Below the pieces are notes generated by a model. It worked only from the letters and a program-made list of their open reading frames with translations, was not told the DNA's origin and did no database searches. Below are positions 17,237 through 25,723 of a stretch of DNA of 42,798 nt, piece after piece. Source of the stretch: Actinomycetota bacterium (GTDB lineage Bacteria > Actinomycetota > Actinomycetes > JACCUZ01). The translations under genes and the position numbers were made by a program. The stretch lies in NCBI GenBank assembly GCA_030841035.1, contig JAVEDI010000008.1, positions 1 to 42,798 of the forward strand, read 5' to 3'. Every line of letters begins with the position of its first letter. The first letter of the stretch is position 1.

Positions 17237-17503
17237 ATGGACAACATCCACCGCACCTTCGCCCAGCACGGCCTGGTCCGCGCCCGCCACGGCAGGGTGC
17301 TCGGCGGCGTGTGCGCCGGCCTGGGGCGGCGCGTCGGCCTCGACCCGTGGCCTGCGCGGCTGCTGTTCGTCCTGGTGCTGCTCGCGGTGCCCGGCTGCCA
17401 GCTGCTGGTCTACCCCCTGCTGTGGATCCTGATGCCCTCCGAGGCCAAGGCCGCCCGCCTGCAGGCGAGCGCCCACCCCGCAACCGGCGCACCGGCCGCC
17501 TGA
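17237..17503 (+). CDS. Small PspC-domain membrane protein
   Basis: An 88-residue protein with the PspC domain: RARHGRVLGGVCAGLGRRVGLDPWPARLLFVLVLL followed by a second hydrophobic stretch LLVYPLLWILMPSE. PspC-domain proteins act in envelope-stress sensing in phage-shock systems or as small membrane proteins of unknown role in actinomycetes. The ATG is preceded by AAGGA at a spacing of about 10 nt. It stands alone between strong hairpins on both sides. The two hydrophobic segments suggest a membrane hairpin with an Ala-rich C-terminal tail. Confidence 0.85.
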   Translation: MDNIHRTFAQHGLVRARHGRVLGGVCAGLGRRVGLDPWPARLLFVLVLLAVPGCQLLVYPLLWILMPSEAKAARLQASAHPATGAPAA

Positions 17504-17542
17504 GCTGGCGTGGCCCGGCTGCGGGCACGGGCCGCCGTCAGC
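17504..17542. terminator. Imperfect hairpin between convergent small genes
   Basis: GGCCCG (17512-17517) pairs with CGGGCC (17528-17533), and GCTG (17504-17507) with CAGC (17539-17542), with an internal bulge. It lies between the PspC gene and the convergent small gene whose stop is at 17538. Confidence 0.45.
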
Positions 17543-17765
17543 CGATCGCGCCCGAGGCCGTCGTCGTGAGGGCCTGACGGCGCCGCCGCGCCTCGGCCAA
17601 GGGGGCGTCCGGCGGGACCCGGCTGCGCAGCCCGAGGCCCAGCTCGGGGCCGACCCAGCTCACCTCCGACGGGCGGGGCCGGGAGCGGTCCGTCAGGAGC
17701 AGCTGCCACCGCACGACGTCCCCGAGCGGCAGGTGGACGGCGGGGGACACGGGAGGAGTGCTCAT
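17538..17765 (-). CDS. Small hypothetical protein
   Basis: A 75-residue frame starting MSTPPVSPAVHLPLGDVVRW with WQLLLTD and SWVGPELGLGLRSRVPPD after it. I do not recognise the family. Nearly every third codon position is G or C, as in the surrounding real genes, and the ATG has GGCGGG close upstream, so I think it is coding. No membrane segment, signal peptide or catalytic motif is seen. It is convergent to the PspC gene and followed upstream by the 53-nt hairpin copy 3. Confidence 0.55.
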   Translation of the reverse strand: MSTPPVSPAVHLPLGDVVRWQLLLTDRSRPRPSEVSWVGPELGLGLRSRVPPDAPLAEARRRRQALTTTASGAIG

Positions 17766-17856
17766 CCCGCCACTGTCGGACCCGGCCGGTCACCCCGCAT
17801 CACCGGATCGCGCGGTTCGGGCGCCGACCATCTCCTCGGACGTGCGCGGGTCGTCC

Positions 17857-17909
17857 GTGATCGTGAGGGGGATCGGCACCAGAACGGTGCCGATCCCCCT
17901 CACGATCAC
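17857..17909 (+). repeat. 53-nt hairpin repeat element, copy 3 (perfect palindrome)
   Basis: Arms 17857-17880 and 17886-17909 are perfectly complementary over 24 bp around a 5-nt loop (AGAAC). The left 23 nt are identical to copy 2 at 195-217, the total length is the same 53 nt, but the loop is completely different and the right arm differs at three positions. It lies between the small gene at 17538 and the end of the lldP-type gene at 17961, where it could also end the long glycolate operon. Confidence 0.9.
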
Positions 17910-17960
17910 CGGGAGTGGGGCGGGAGGAGCGGGAGGAGCGGGAGTGGCGCAGCCCGGCAG

Positions 17961-19742
17961 CTAGGAGGACGGCACCATCCAGTCGAGCACCGGGCTGCCC
18001 TGCAGAGCGACGATCACGCACATGATCACCAGCATCAGCAGGCTCCACCCGATGACCTTGCGGAAGATCACGCCCTCCTGTCCCGCCAAGCCGACCGCCG
18101 AAGCAGCGATGGCCAGGTTCTGCGGGCTGATCATCTTGCCGAGCACGCCACCGGAGGAGTTGGCCGACGCGAGCAGCAGCGGGTCGAGCCCCGCCTCCTT
18201 CGCCGTCTGCACCTGCAGCGCACCGAACAGCGCGTTGGCCGAGGTGTCCGAACCGGTCACGGCGACACCGAGCCAGCCCAGGATCGAGGAGAGCACCAGG
18301 AAGACGCCGCCCGTCTGGGCGAGAAGCGCGCCCAGCGTGCCGGTCTGGCCCGACTGGTTCATGACGTAGGCCAGCCCCAGCACGGCCATGACGGTGAGGA
18401 TCGCCCAACGCAGCTCGATGTAGGTGTCGACGTACGCCTTCAGTGCCCGTGCGGGTGAGACCCTGAGCACGGCCATGGTGATCAGACCAGCGAGGATCAT
18501 CAGGGTGCCGGCGGCGGCCAGCCAGTTGAAGGTGTAGGTCATCGAGGCCTGCGGGTCACCGGAGCCGGTCCGCACGTCGAGACCCGGCCAGCCGAACTTG
18601 TAGGTCCACGGCTCCTTGCCGAGCGCTGCCTTGACTGCGCCGATGTTCACGATGGCGAAGATGACGATGATGATCCCGTACGGCGCGTAGGCCCGCGCCA
18701 CCTCCGCGGGTGCGTCGTGCACGTCCGCGTCCGAGCTCGCCCCCGGCACGCGGCCGACGCCGCCGGCCGCCCGGCCCGTCCCGCGCCCGATGTCCTCGGT
18801 CCCGCCCGTCGCGGTGGCCGTGCCGGCGCGGCCACGGGTGCGCACCGTCGCTCGTGTCTCGGCGCGAGCCTCGAGGACGTCCTCGTCATCGGTCGCGATG
18901 GGCGACTCCACCGGCGACCAGACGCGCAACAGCCCCACGACGGCCATCGCGGACACCAGCGAGGCGATGATGTCGGTCAGCTGGACGGAGATGTAGTTGG
19001 CCGCGACGAACTGCGCGGCGCCGAAGGACACGCCGGCGACGAGCGCAGGCAGCCACGTCTGGCGAAGCCCGCGCCGTCCGTCGACGACCAGCACCAGGAC
19101 GAGCGGTACGACGATGGCCAGCAACGGTGTCTGCCGCCCGACCATCGCGCCCAACGTGTCGACGTTGAGCCGAGGATCCTTGGCGACACCCGAGGTGACC
19201 GTGGCGAGGGTCACGATCGGCGTGGCCAGCGCGCCGAACGCCACCGGCGCGGTGTTGGCGATGAGGGCGACCGAGGCCGCCTTCACCGGCCGGAAACCGA
19301 GCGCCATCAGCATGACCACGGTGATGGCGACCGGTGTGCCGAAGCCGGCGAGCGCCTCGAGAAGGGCACCGAAGCAGAACGCGATGATGATGGCCTGCAC
19401 TCGCTGGTCGGGGGAGACCTTCGTGAAGGACCGCCGCAGGACGTCGAAGTAGCCGGTGACGACAGTCAGGTTGTAGACCCAGATCGCGTTGATGACGATC
19501 CAGAGGATCGGGAAGAAGCCGAACGCGGCTCCTTCGGTGGCCGACAGCACCGTCTGCCCGACCGGCATGGAGTACACGGCGATCGCGACGACCACCGCCA
19601 CGGCCAGGGCAACCACCGCGGAGATCCACGCCTTGATCTTGAGAACACCCAGCATGACGAACAGGGTCGCGAGGGGAAGGACGGCGAAGATGGCGCTCAG
19701 TGCGAGCGAGTCACCGATCGGGTCGAGATGTTGTCGGTACAT
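17961..19742 (-). CDS. lldP: LldP-family lactate/glycolate permease
   Basis: A 593-residue membrane transporter of the L-lactate permease family (LldP/GlcA), with many hydrophobic segments. Family-typical stretches include GFFPILWIVINAIWVYNLTV, FGALLEALAGFGTPVAIT, GWLGVAVTGSDTSANALFG, and SSGGVLGKMISPQNLAIA. A hydrophilic, low-complexity insert of about 70 residues (Ala, Thr, Gly, Arg rich) lies in the middle around residues 315-385. The ATG at 19742 follows GAGGA. It starts 7 nt after glcF, so it is the last gene of the aceB-glcDEF operon; that context suggests glycolate, with lactate as alternative. Confidence 0.93.
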   Translation of the reverse strand: MYRQHLDPIGDSLALSAIFAVLPLATLFVMLGVLKIKAWISAVVALAVAVVVAIAVYSMPVGQTVLSATEGAAFGFFPILWIVINAIWVYNLTVVTGYFDVLRRSFTKVSPDQRVQAIIIAFCFGALLEALAGFGTPVAITVVMLMALGFRPVKAASVALIANTAPVAFGALATPIVTLATVTSGVAKDPRLNVDTLGAMVGRQTPLLAIVVPLVLVLVVDGRRGLRQTWLPALVAGVSFGAAQFVAANYISVQLTDIIASLVSAMAVVGLLRVWSPVESPIATDDEDVLEARAETRATVRTRGRAGTATATGGTEDIGRGTGRAAGGVGRVPGASSDADVHDAPAEVARAYAPYGIIIVIFAIVNIGAVKAALGKEPWTYKFGWPGLDVRTGSGDPQASMTYTFNWLAAAGTLMILAGLITMAVLRVSPARALKAYVDTYIELRWAILTVMAVLGLAYVMNQSGQTGTLGALLAQTGGVFLVLSSILGWLGVAVTGSDTSANALFGALQVQTAKEAGLDPLLLASANSSGGVLGKMISPQNLAIAASAVGLAGQEGVIFRKVIGWSLLMLVIMCVIVALQGSPVLDWMVPSS

Positions 19743-19749
19743 CGTGTCC

Positions 19750-21162
19750 TCACTTCTGCAAGAGGGATCTCTTCTGGAACGTCTCTGCCGGTACGGCGCG
19801 CAGCGAGGCGTCGAGCACCTCGACCGTGTGCGCCATCGCGATCGCCGACCCGGCGGCACCACGGCGCCGGAAGGCGGTGGCCACCTGCATGAGGCACCCC
19901 GGGTTGGCCGTCACCAGTACGTCGGCACCCGTGGCGAGCACGTTGGCGGCCTTGCGGTCACCCAGCGGCTCTGCCGCGTGCGGAGCGAGCAGGTTGTAGA
20001 CGCCGGCCGAGCCGCAGCAGATCTCCGACTCGGCGATCTCGCGCAGCTCGAGACCGGGGATCGCGTTGAGCAGCTCCCGGGGCTGCGCCCGCACCCCCTG
20101 AGCGTGCGCCAGATGGCACGCGTCGTGGTAGGCCACCGTGACCGGCAGCGGGTGGCGCTGGGCGACGGGTCCCAGCTCGACGAGCACCTCGCTGACGTCG
20201 CGCACCAGGGCCGCCAGTGCGGCGGCGCGCTGCGCCATCTCGGGCTCGTCGGCGAACAGCTCGCCGTACTCCTTCATCGACGACCCGCACCCCGCGGCGT
20301 TGACGACGACGCGCTCGACGCCCGCGCTCTCGAACGTCTCGATGACCGCGCGGGCGAACTTCTTCGCCTCCGCCTCCCGGCCGTTGTGCACCGAGAGCGC
20401 CCCGCAGCAGCCTTGGTCGCGTGGGATGACGACGTCGCAGCCCTCCATCGCGAGGACCCGCGCCGTCGCGGCGTTCACGCCGGGGAAGAAGGCGCCCTGC
20501 ACGCAGCCGGTCAGCAGGCCGACGGTGGCGCGCCGCGTGCCGCGGGCACTGACCCGCTCGGGCAGCGGGCGGGCGCTGGACGACGGGCCCAGCGGCGGGG
20601 CCAGCGACTCCATCGTGGCGATCACCGTGGGCAGTCGCCGCAGGACACCGCTGCGCCGCACGACGCGCTGCAGACCGCTGGCCTGGTAGGCCCGCAACGG
20701 GCCGCGCAGCAGTCGCAACCGTCGCGGGTGCGGGAACGTCGCGAAGATGGCCTCCCGCAGCAGCCGCTGGCGCAGCGGCCGCCGATGGTTGCGCTCGACC
20801 TGCCCGCGCGTCGCCTCGATGAGCTTGTCGTACTGCACGCCCGAGGGGCAGGCGGTCACGCACGCCATACAGCCGAGGCAGGCGTCGAAGTGCCCCGCCA
20901 TCGAGTCGGTCATCGGCTCACCCTCGAGGGCGCCCTTCATGAGGTAGATGCGCCCGCGTGGCGAGTCCATCTCCTCTCCCCACAGCACGTACGTCGGGCA
21001 GGTGGGCAGGCAGAAGCCGCAGTGCACGCAGTCACCGACCAACGCGGCGTCGGGCGGTCGGTGCTCGTCGAACGCACCCGAGGGGTCGAAGGTCGCGACG
21101 CCGTCGACGACGCCGGTCATCACCGGCTGGTCACCATGGGCGCTCGAGTGCGCGGTGCTCAT
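19750..21162 (-). CDS. glcF: Glycolate oxidase iron-sulfur subunit GlcF
   Basis: GlcF carries electrons from the flavin subunits of glycolate dehydrogenase. The 470-residue protein has two 4Fe-4S motifs, CVHCGFCLPTCPTY (about residues 45-58) and CLGCMACVTACPSG (about 95-108). Two CCG domains follow, with DQGCCGALSVHNGR, AAGCGSSMKEYG, YHDACHLAHAQG and EICCGSAGVYN. The start ATG at 21162 overlaps the last base of the glcE stop, so the two are translationally coupled. The longer frame back to 21552 runs inside glcE and is not used. Confidence 0.95.
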   Translation of the reverse strand: MSTAHSSAHGDQPVMTGVVDGVATFDPSGAFDEHRPPDAALVGDCVHCGFCLPTCPTYVLWGEEMDSPRGRIYLMKGALEGEPMTDSMAGHFDACLGCMACVTACPSGVQYDKLIEATRGQVERNHRRPLRQRLLREAIFATFPHPRRLRLLRGPLRAYQASGLQRVVRRSGVLRRLPTVIATMESLAPPLGPSSSARPLPERVSARGTRRATVGLLTGCVQGAFFPGVNAATARVLAMEGCDVVIPRDQGCCGALSVHNGREAEAKKFARAVIETFESAGVERVVVNAAGCGSSMKEYGELFADEPEMAQRAAALAALVRDVSEVLVELGPVAQRHPLPVTVAYHDACHLAHAQGVRAQPRELLNAIPGLELREIAESEICCGSAGVYNLLAPHAAEPLGDRKAANVLATGADVLVTANPGCLMQVATAFRRRGAAGSAIAMAHTVEVLDASLRAVPAETFQKRSLLQK

Positions 21163-22439
21163 CAGATCCCTCCGACGAAACGGCCCGGCGAGAGCCGGTG
21201 GACAGGGTCGAGCTCGTGCTTGAGGCGGCGCATCAGGGCGAGGCCGGGCACCGGGCCCCAGAGGTCGAGGCCCTCGCGCAGCGGCTGCGGCGCCGCCAGC
21301 ACCAGCACGCTGCCGTCGTACGCCGCGATCCCCGCCCTCAGCTCGTGCACGAGTGACGCGACGGCCTCGGGCGGCCCGTCGCCCGGCGTCGCGGCGTGCA
21401 CGACGCCCGCGGCGCTGGCCCGCGACGCGAGGGACAGCCCGTGCTCGGCGGCCCTGGCGTGCGCCCGCCGCATCGTCGTGCCCACCTCGGTCAGCGGACA
21501 CGTGAGCTTGATCGCCACGTCGTCGGGTCCGAAGGGATAGTGCCCCCACCACGGGGGTGCCGCGCCGTCGCCCACGTCGGTGTCGAGCAGCCGGGCGACG
21601 GCGTCGGCCCGCTGCTCGACACCGTCCTCGGTGCCCTCGAGAAGCACACTGACCTGCCTCGGGCCCTCGGCGGGCCAGTCGACGTCGACGGCGCTCGGCA
21701 CGGTCTGCGAGGCCAGCACCGCGCGCAGCGCCGGCCCGATGTCGGCGGCGTCGGAGATCGTGCGCGTCACGTGGTGGGAGCGCACCGGTCGCGGATGCAG
21801 CCGGAAGATTGCCTCGGTGATCAGCCCCAGGGTGCCGTAGGAGCCGGTCAACAGCTTGCCGAAGTCGTAGCCCGCGACGTTCTTGACGACCTTCCCGCCG
21901 GCCTTGGCGACGACGCCGTCGGAGCGCACGAACGTGACCCCGATCAGCAGGTCGCGCAGCGTGCCGCGCAGCAGCCGGCGGGGGCCGCTGGGTGACGTGG
22001 CGATCGCGCCGCCCACGGTCGAACCGAGCGGGTCGTCGAACGCCAGCTCCTGCCCGGCCCCGCCCACCACCTCCTGCAGCGTGGCCAGCGCAGTGCCCGC
22101 ACCCACCACGGCGACGAGGTCGCCGGCCGCGTGCTCCACGACACCGGACAGCCGCGTGGTGTCGACGATCAGCTCGACGCCGCTCGGCGTCGCTCCCCAG
22201 TGCAGCTTGGTGCCGTGGCCGCGGGCGACGACGCGCAGCCGGTGGTCGGCCGCGACACGCAGCACGTCCGCGGCCTCGCGGGTCGAACCGGGCGCCGCGA
22301 CGAGGCGCGCAGGTAGGCCGCCGACCTCGTCGCCGTCCTCGGCGCGGCGCACCTGGTCGTCACAGGCCTTGGCGAGCTCAGCCAGCACGTCGCTGATCTC
22401 GCTGGCCTGCAGCGCGGGGTCGGTCGGCGGCGAGGACAC
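21162..22439 (-). CDS. glcE: Glycolate oxidase FAD-binding subunit GlcE
   Basis: GlcE is the second flavoprotein subunit of glycolate dehydrogenase. The 425-residue protein has an FAD-binding PCMH-type domain: VVARGHGTKLHWGATPSGVELIVDTTRL, VGAGTALATLQEVV, DDPLGSTVGGAIATSPSGPRRLLRGTLRDLLIG and KNVAGYDFGKLLTGSYGTLGLITEA are seen in order in the first 215 residues. The C-terminus RLSPGRFVGG is typical. The GTG at 22439 lies 3 nt after the glcD stop, so coupling is expected. GlcE is somewhat longer than in E. coli because of the N-terminal helix. Confidence 0.94.
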   Translation of the reverse strand: MSSPPTDPALQASEISDVLAELAKACDDQVRRAEDGDEVGGLPARLVAAPGSTREAADVLRVAADHRLRVVARGHGTKLHWGATPSGVELIVDTTRLSGVVEHAAGDLVAVVGAGTALATLQEVVGGAGQELAFDDPLGSTVGGAIATSPSGPRRLLRGTLRDLLIGVTFVRSDGVVAKAGGKVVKNVAGYDFGKLLTGSYGTLGLITEAIFRLHPRPVRSHHVTRTISDAADIGPALRAVLASQTVPSAVDVDWPAEGPRQVSVLLEGTEDGVEQRADAVARLLDTDVGDGAAPPWWGHYPFGPDDVAIKLTCPLTEVGTTMRRAHARAAEHGLSLASRASAAGVVHAATPGDGPPEAVASLVHELRAGIAAYDGSVLVLAAPQPLREGLDLWGPVPGLALMRRLKHELDPVHRLSPGRFVGGI

Positions 22440-22442
22440 CGG

Positions 22443-23954
22443 TCAGAACACCTCCGCGACTCCGCTGGCGGCCAGGGGGTGCACGCCCTTGTGGCGGCCA
22501 GGCACCTCGCCGCACAGCCGCGGCGTGGGGAAGATCTTGCCAGGGTTCGCCAGACCCAGCGGGTCGAAGGCGCAGCGCAGCATCTGCATCGTGTCGAGGT
22601 CGTCGTCGGTGAACATCCGCGGCATGTACTTCGCCTTGTCCGCACCGACGCCGTGCTCGCCGGTGATGGAGCCGCCGTACTCGATGCAGAGGTCGAGGAT
22701 CGCGCCGGAGATCGCCTCGGCCTTCTCCGCCTCGCCGGGCACGGACTCGTCGAAGAGCACCAGCGGGTGCAGGTTGCCGTCGCCGGCGTGGAAGACGTTG
22801 GCCACCCGCACACCCGAGGGGCCCTCGGTGCCCTGGCCCTGCTCTCCGTCGGAGAGGGCGGCGATGCGACGCAGCACGGCGGGCAGGGCGGTGCGCGGGA
22901 TCACGCCGTCCTGCACGATGTAGTCGGGGCTGATCCTGCCGACCGCCGCGAACGCAGACTTGCGGCCCTTCCAGAACAGCGCCCGCTCGATGTCGTCGGC
23001 CGCGATGCGGATCTCGAACGCCTTGTTGTCGCGGCAGTGCCGCTGCACCTCACCGAACTGCGCCTCGACCTCAGGCGCCGGCCCGTCGAGCTCGACGATC
23101 AGCACCGCCCCGGCACCCTGCGGGTAGTCGCAGTGCACGGCAGCCTCGGCGGCCTCGATCGCGAGCGCGTCCATCATCTCCACGGCGGCGGGCAGCACGC
23201 CGGCCGCGATGATCGCCGACACCGCCCCGCCGGCCTCGTCCGTGGACGGGAAGGCAGCCAGCAGCGTGCGCACCGCCTCCGGCGCGCGCAGCAGCCGCAC
23301 CGTCACCTCTGTCGCGATGCCCAGCGTGCCTTCGGATCCCACGAAGGCGCCGAGCAGGTCGTAGCCGGGCGGGTCCGGTGCCTTGCCCCCGAGCCGGACG
23401 ATCTCACCGTCGGGCGCGACGAGCTCGACGCCGGTCACGTGGTTGGTGGTGAAGCCGTACTTGAGGCAGTGGGCGCCGCCGGAGTTCTCCGCGAGGTTCC
23501 CGCCGATCGAGCAGATCTGCTGGCTGGAGGGATCGGGTGCGTAGTAGTAGCCCTCCGGCGCGGCGGCCTTGCTGACGTGCAGGTTGATGACGCCCGGTTG
23601 CACGACGGCCCGCTCGCCGGGCGCGTCGGTCTCCAGGATGTCGCGCATCTGCGACGTCACGACCAGCACGCCCTCGGCAGAGGGCAACGCCCCGCCGGAC
23701 AACCCGGTGCCCGAGCCGCGGGCGACGTACGGCACCCGCTCGTCGACACAGGCCCGGACGACCGCCGCGACCTCGGCGGTCGTGTGGGGCAGGACCACGA
23801 TCGCCGGCGTCACCTTGTAGTGGGCCAGGCCGTCGCACTCGTACGTGCGCAGCCGGTTCCGGTCGGTGATGACCGCGCCCTCGCCGAGGACAGTGCGCAG
23901 GCGCGCCGCCAGCCGGTCGAGGTCCCGCGGCCGCCGCTGGGCTGTGGTGGCCAC
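22443..23954 (-). CDS. glcD: Glycolate oxidase FAD-linked subunit GlcD
   Basis: GlcD oxidises glycolate (or D-lactate) to glyoxylate (or pyruvate). The 503-residue protein has the PCMH FAD domain with VARGSGTGLSGGALP, DPSSQQICSIGGNLAENSGG, TNHVTGVELV and GSEGTLGIATEVTVRLL, and the C-terminal FAD-linked oxidase domain with VANVFHAGDGNLHPLVLFD and GGSITGEHGVGADKAKYMP. The GTG at 23954 begins MATTAQRRP and lies 3 nt after the aceB stop. With GlcE and GlcF it should form the membrane-associated glycolate dehydrogenase. Confidence 0.95.
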   Translation of the reverse strand: MATTAQRRPRDLDRLAARLRTVLGEGAVITDRNRLRTYECDGLAHYKVTPAIVVLPHTTAEVAAVVRACVDERVPYVARGSGTGLSGGALPSAEGVLVVTSQMRDILETDAPGERAVVQPGVINLHVSKAAAPEGYYYAPDPSSQQICSIGGNLAENSGGAHCLKYGFTTNHVTGVELVAPDGEIVRLGGKAPDPPGYDLLGAFVGSEGTLGIATEVTVRLLRAPEAVRTLLAAFPSTDEAGGAVSAIIAAGVLPAAVEMMDALAIEAAEAAVHCDYPQGAGAVLIVELDGPAPEVEAQFGEVQRHCRDNKAFEIRIAADDIERALFWKGRKSAFAAVGRISPDYIVQDGVIPRTALPAVLRRIAALSDGEQGQGTEGPSGVRVANVFHAGDGNLHPLVLFDESVPGEAEKAEAISGAILDLCIEYGGSITGEHGVGADKAKYMPRMFTDDDLDTMQMLRCAFDPLGLANPGKIFPTPRLCGEVPGRHKGVHPLAASGVAEVF

Positions 23955-23957
23955 GGC

Positions 23958-25565
23958 CTACGGCATGCGCTCGTAGGCGGGGATGGTGAGGAAGTCGGCG
24001 AGCTCGTCGGCCAGCGACATGTCGGCGAACAGCGTCCTGGCGTCGTCCCACCGGCCCTTGGCGAACGCCTCCTCGCCGAGCTTCTCGCGGATCACGGCGA
24101 CCTCCTCGTCGATGATGCGCTCGACGAGGTCACGGGTGACCGTGGGGCCGCCCGCCAGCTCGACGTCGTTGTGCAGCCACTGCCAGGTCTGCGACCGGGA
24201 GATCTCCGCGGTGGCGGCGTCCTCCATCAGGTTGTTGATGCCGACGGCTCCTGAACCGCGCAGCCAGGCCTCGAGGTACTGGATGCCGACGCTGATGTTG
24301 CCGCGCAGCCCCGCCTCCGTGACGTCACCCGGTGTCGAGCGCACGTCGAGCAGCTGGTCCGCGGTGACACTGACCTCTTCCCGTAGCCGGTCGCGTTGGT
24401 TGGGCTTGTCACCGAGCACCGCGTCGAACGCCTCGCGGCAGGTCCCGACCATGCCGGGATGCGCGACCCACGACCCGTCGAAGCCGTCGCCGGCCTCTCG
24501 GGTCTTGTCGTCCTTGACCTTGGCGTAGGCCGCCTTGTTGGTCTCTTCGTCCTTGCTGGGGATGAACGCGGCCATGCCGCCGATCGCGTGTGCGCCGCGC
24601 TTGTGGCAGGTGCGGACCAGCAGCTCGGTGTAGGCGCGCATGAACGGCACCGTCATCGTGACCGAGTTGCGGTCGGGCAGCAGGAAGTCGCGACCGCGGG
24701 TGCGGAAGGACTTGATGACGCTGAACATGTAGTCCCACCGTCCGGCGTTCAGGCCGGCCGAGTGGTCGCGCAGCTCGTAGAGGATCTCCTCCATCTCGAA
24801 CGCCGCGGGATAGGTCTCGATCAGGACCGTCGCCCGGATCGTGCCCCGCGGCATGCCCACGTGGTCCTGGGCCGCCACGAACACGTCGTTCCACAGCCGC
24901 GCCTCGAGGTGGCTCTCCATCTTGGGCAGGTAGAAGTAGGGGCCGAGACCGCGCTCGATCTGCAGCGGTCCGCTGTGGAAGAGGTACATCGCGAAGTCGA
25001 ACAGCGACCCCGACACCGGCTGCGCGTCGACGAGGACGTGCTTCTCGTCCAGGTGCCAGCCGCGCGGCCGTAGGACGATGGTGGCCGTCTCGTCGTTCAG
25101 GACGTAGCTCTTGCCCTCGGGGGAGGTGAAGTCGATCGTTCGCTCGATGGCGTCGCGCAGGTTCAGCTGACCCCCGACCATGTTCTCCCACAGGGGGGTG
25201 TTGGCGTCCTCGTGGTCGGCGAGCCAGACCTTGGCGCCGGAGTTCAGCGCGTTGATCGTCATCTTGCGGTCGGTGGGACCGGTGATCTCCACCCGGCGGT
25301 CCTCCAGGCCCGGTGCCGGGTCGGCAACCCGCCAGGACTCGTCCTCCCGGACGTCCTTGGTCTCGGGCAGGAACTCGAGGGTCCCACCCGCGGCGAGGTC
25401 GGCATATCGCTGCTGACGAGCCTCCAGCAGGTCGCGCCGGCGACCGTCGAACGACCGGTGCAGCTGGGCCAGCAGGGTCAACGCCTCGGGTGTGAGGATC
25501 TCGTCGTAGCGCTCGTGCATGGGCCCGGTGACCTGGACACCGGCGGGTAGCTCCGTGCTCGCCAT
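23958..25565 (-). CDS. aceB: Malate synthase A
   Basis: Malate synthase condenses glyoxylate with acetyl-CoA to malate. The 535-residue product has the A-type length and the family signature [15 protein letters not shown] (about residues 265-279), with [38 protein letters not shown] and [17 protein letters not shown]. The ATG at 25565 follows GAGAGG at good spacing; the open frame upstream is not used. It is the first gene of the operon aceB-glcD-glcE-glcF-lldP, so glyoxylate from glycolate oxidation is its probable substrate here. No isocitrate lyase is in the window. The promoter and a palindromic operator lie just upstream. Confidence 0.97.
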   Translation of the reverse strand: MASTELPAGVQVTGPMHERYDEILTPEALTLLAQLHRSFDGRRRDLLEARQQRYADLAAGGTLEFLPETKDVREDESWRVADPAPGLEDRRVEITGPTDRKMTINALNSGAKVWLADHEDANTPLWENMVGGQLNLRDAIERTIDFTSPEGKSYVLNDETATIVLRPRGWHLDEKHVLVDAQPVSGSLFDFAMYLFHSGPLQIERGLGPYFYLPKMESHLEARLWNDVFVAAQDHVGMPRGTIRATVLIETYPAAFEMEEILYELRDHSAGLNAGRWDYMFSVIKSFRTRGRDFLLPDRNSVTMTVPFMRAYTELLVRTCHKRGAHAIGGMAAFIPSKDEETNKAAYAKVKDDKTREAGDGFDGSWVAHPGMVGTCREAFDAVLGDKPNQRDRLREEVSVTADQLLDVRSTPGDVTEAGLRGNISVGIQYLEAWLRGSGAVGINNLMEDAATAEISRSQTWQWLHNDVELAGGPTVTRDLVERIIDEEVAVIREKLGEEAFAKGRWDDARTLFADMSLADELADFLTIPAYERMP

Positions 25566-25590
25566 CGCTGCGCCTCTCCTCATGCAAGTG

Positions 25591-25614
25591 GTCCGGACGG
25601 TAGACCGCCCGGAC
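25591..25614. promoter_or_regulatory. Palindromic operator on the glycolate operon promoter
   Basis: GTCCGGACGGT (25591-25601) and ACCGCCCGGAC (25604-25614) are inverted with one mismatch and a 2-bp centre. The palindrome covers the -10 box (25597-25602) and part of the spacer of the predicted aceB promoter, a position expected for a repressor. The cognate regulator is not encoded nearby. Confidence 0.7.
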
Positions 25615-25625
25615 AATCCGGTCAA
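25597..25625 (-). promoter_or_regulatory. Promoter of the aceB-glcDEF-lldP operon
   Basis: On the minus strand TTGACC (25625-25620), a 17-bp spacer and TACCGT (25602-25597) form a good SigA-type promoter. The start of transcription would be about 25 nt before the aceB ATG at 25565. Confidence 0.65.
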
Positions 25626-25723
25626 CGGACGGGTAATACGGGTATCCCCACGCGCGGCGACGTGACACCCTGGGCAGTCGCCAACGGGATGATCCGACCA
25701 TCCGAGGACGTTGACCTTCTCAC

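Noticed and set aside
17410-17793. A 127-codon minus-strand frame over the PspC gene
   Set aside because: It competes with a convincing PspC-domain gene and with the better small gene at 17538-17765 in another frame.
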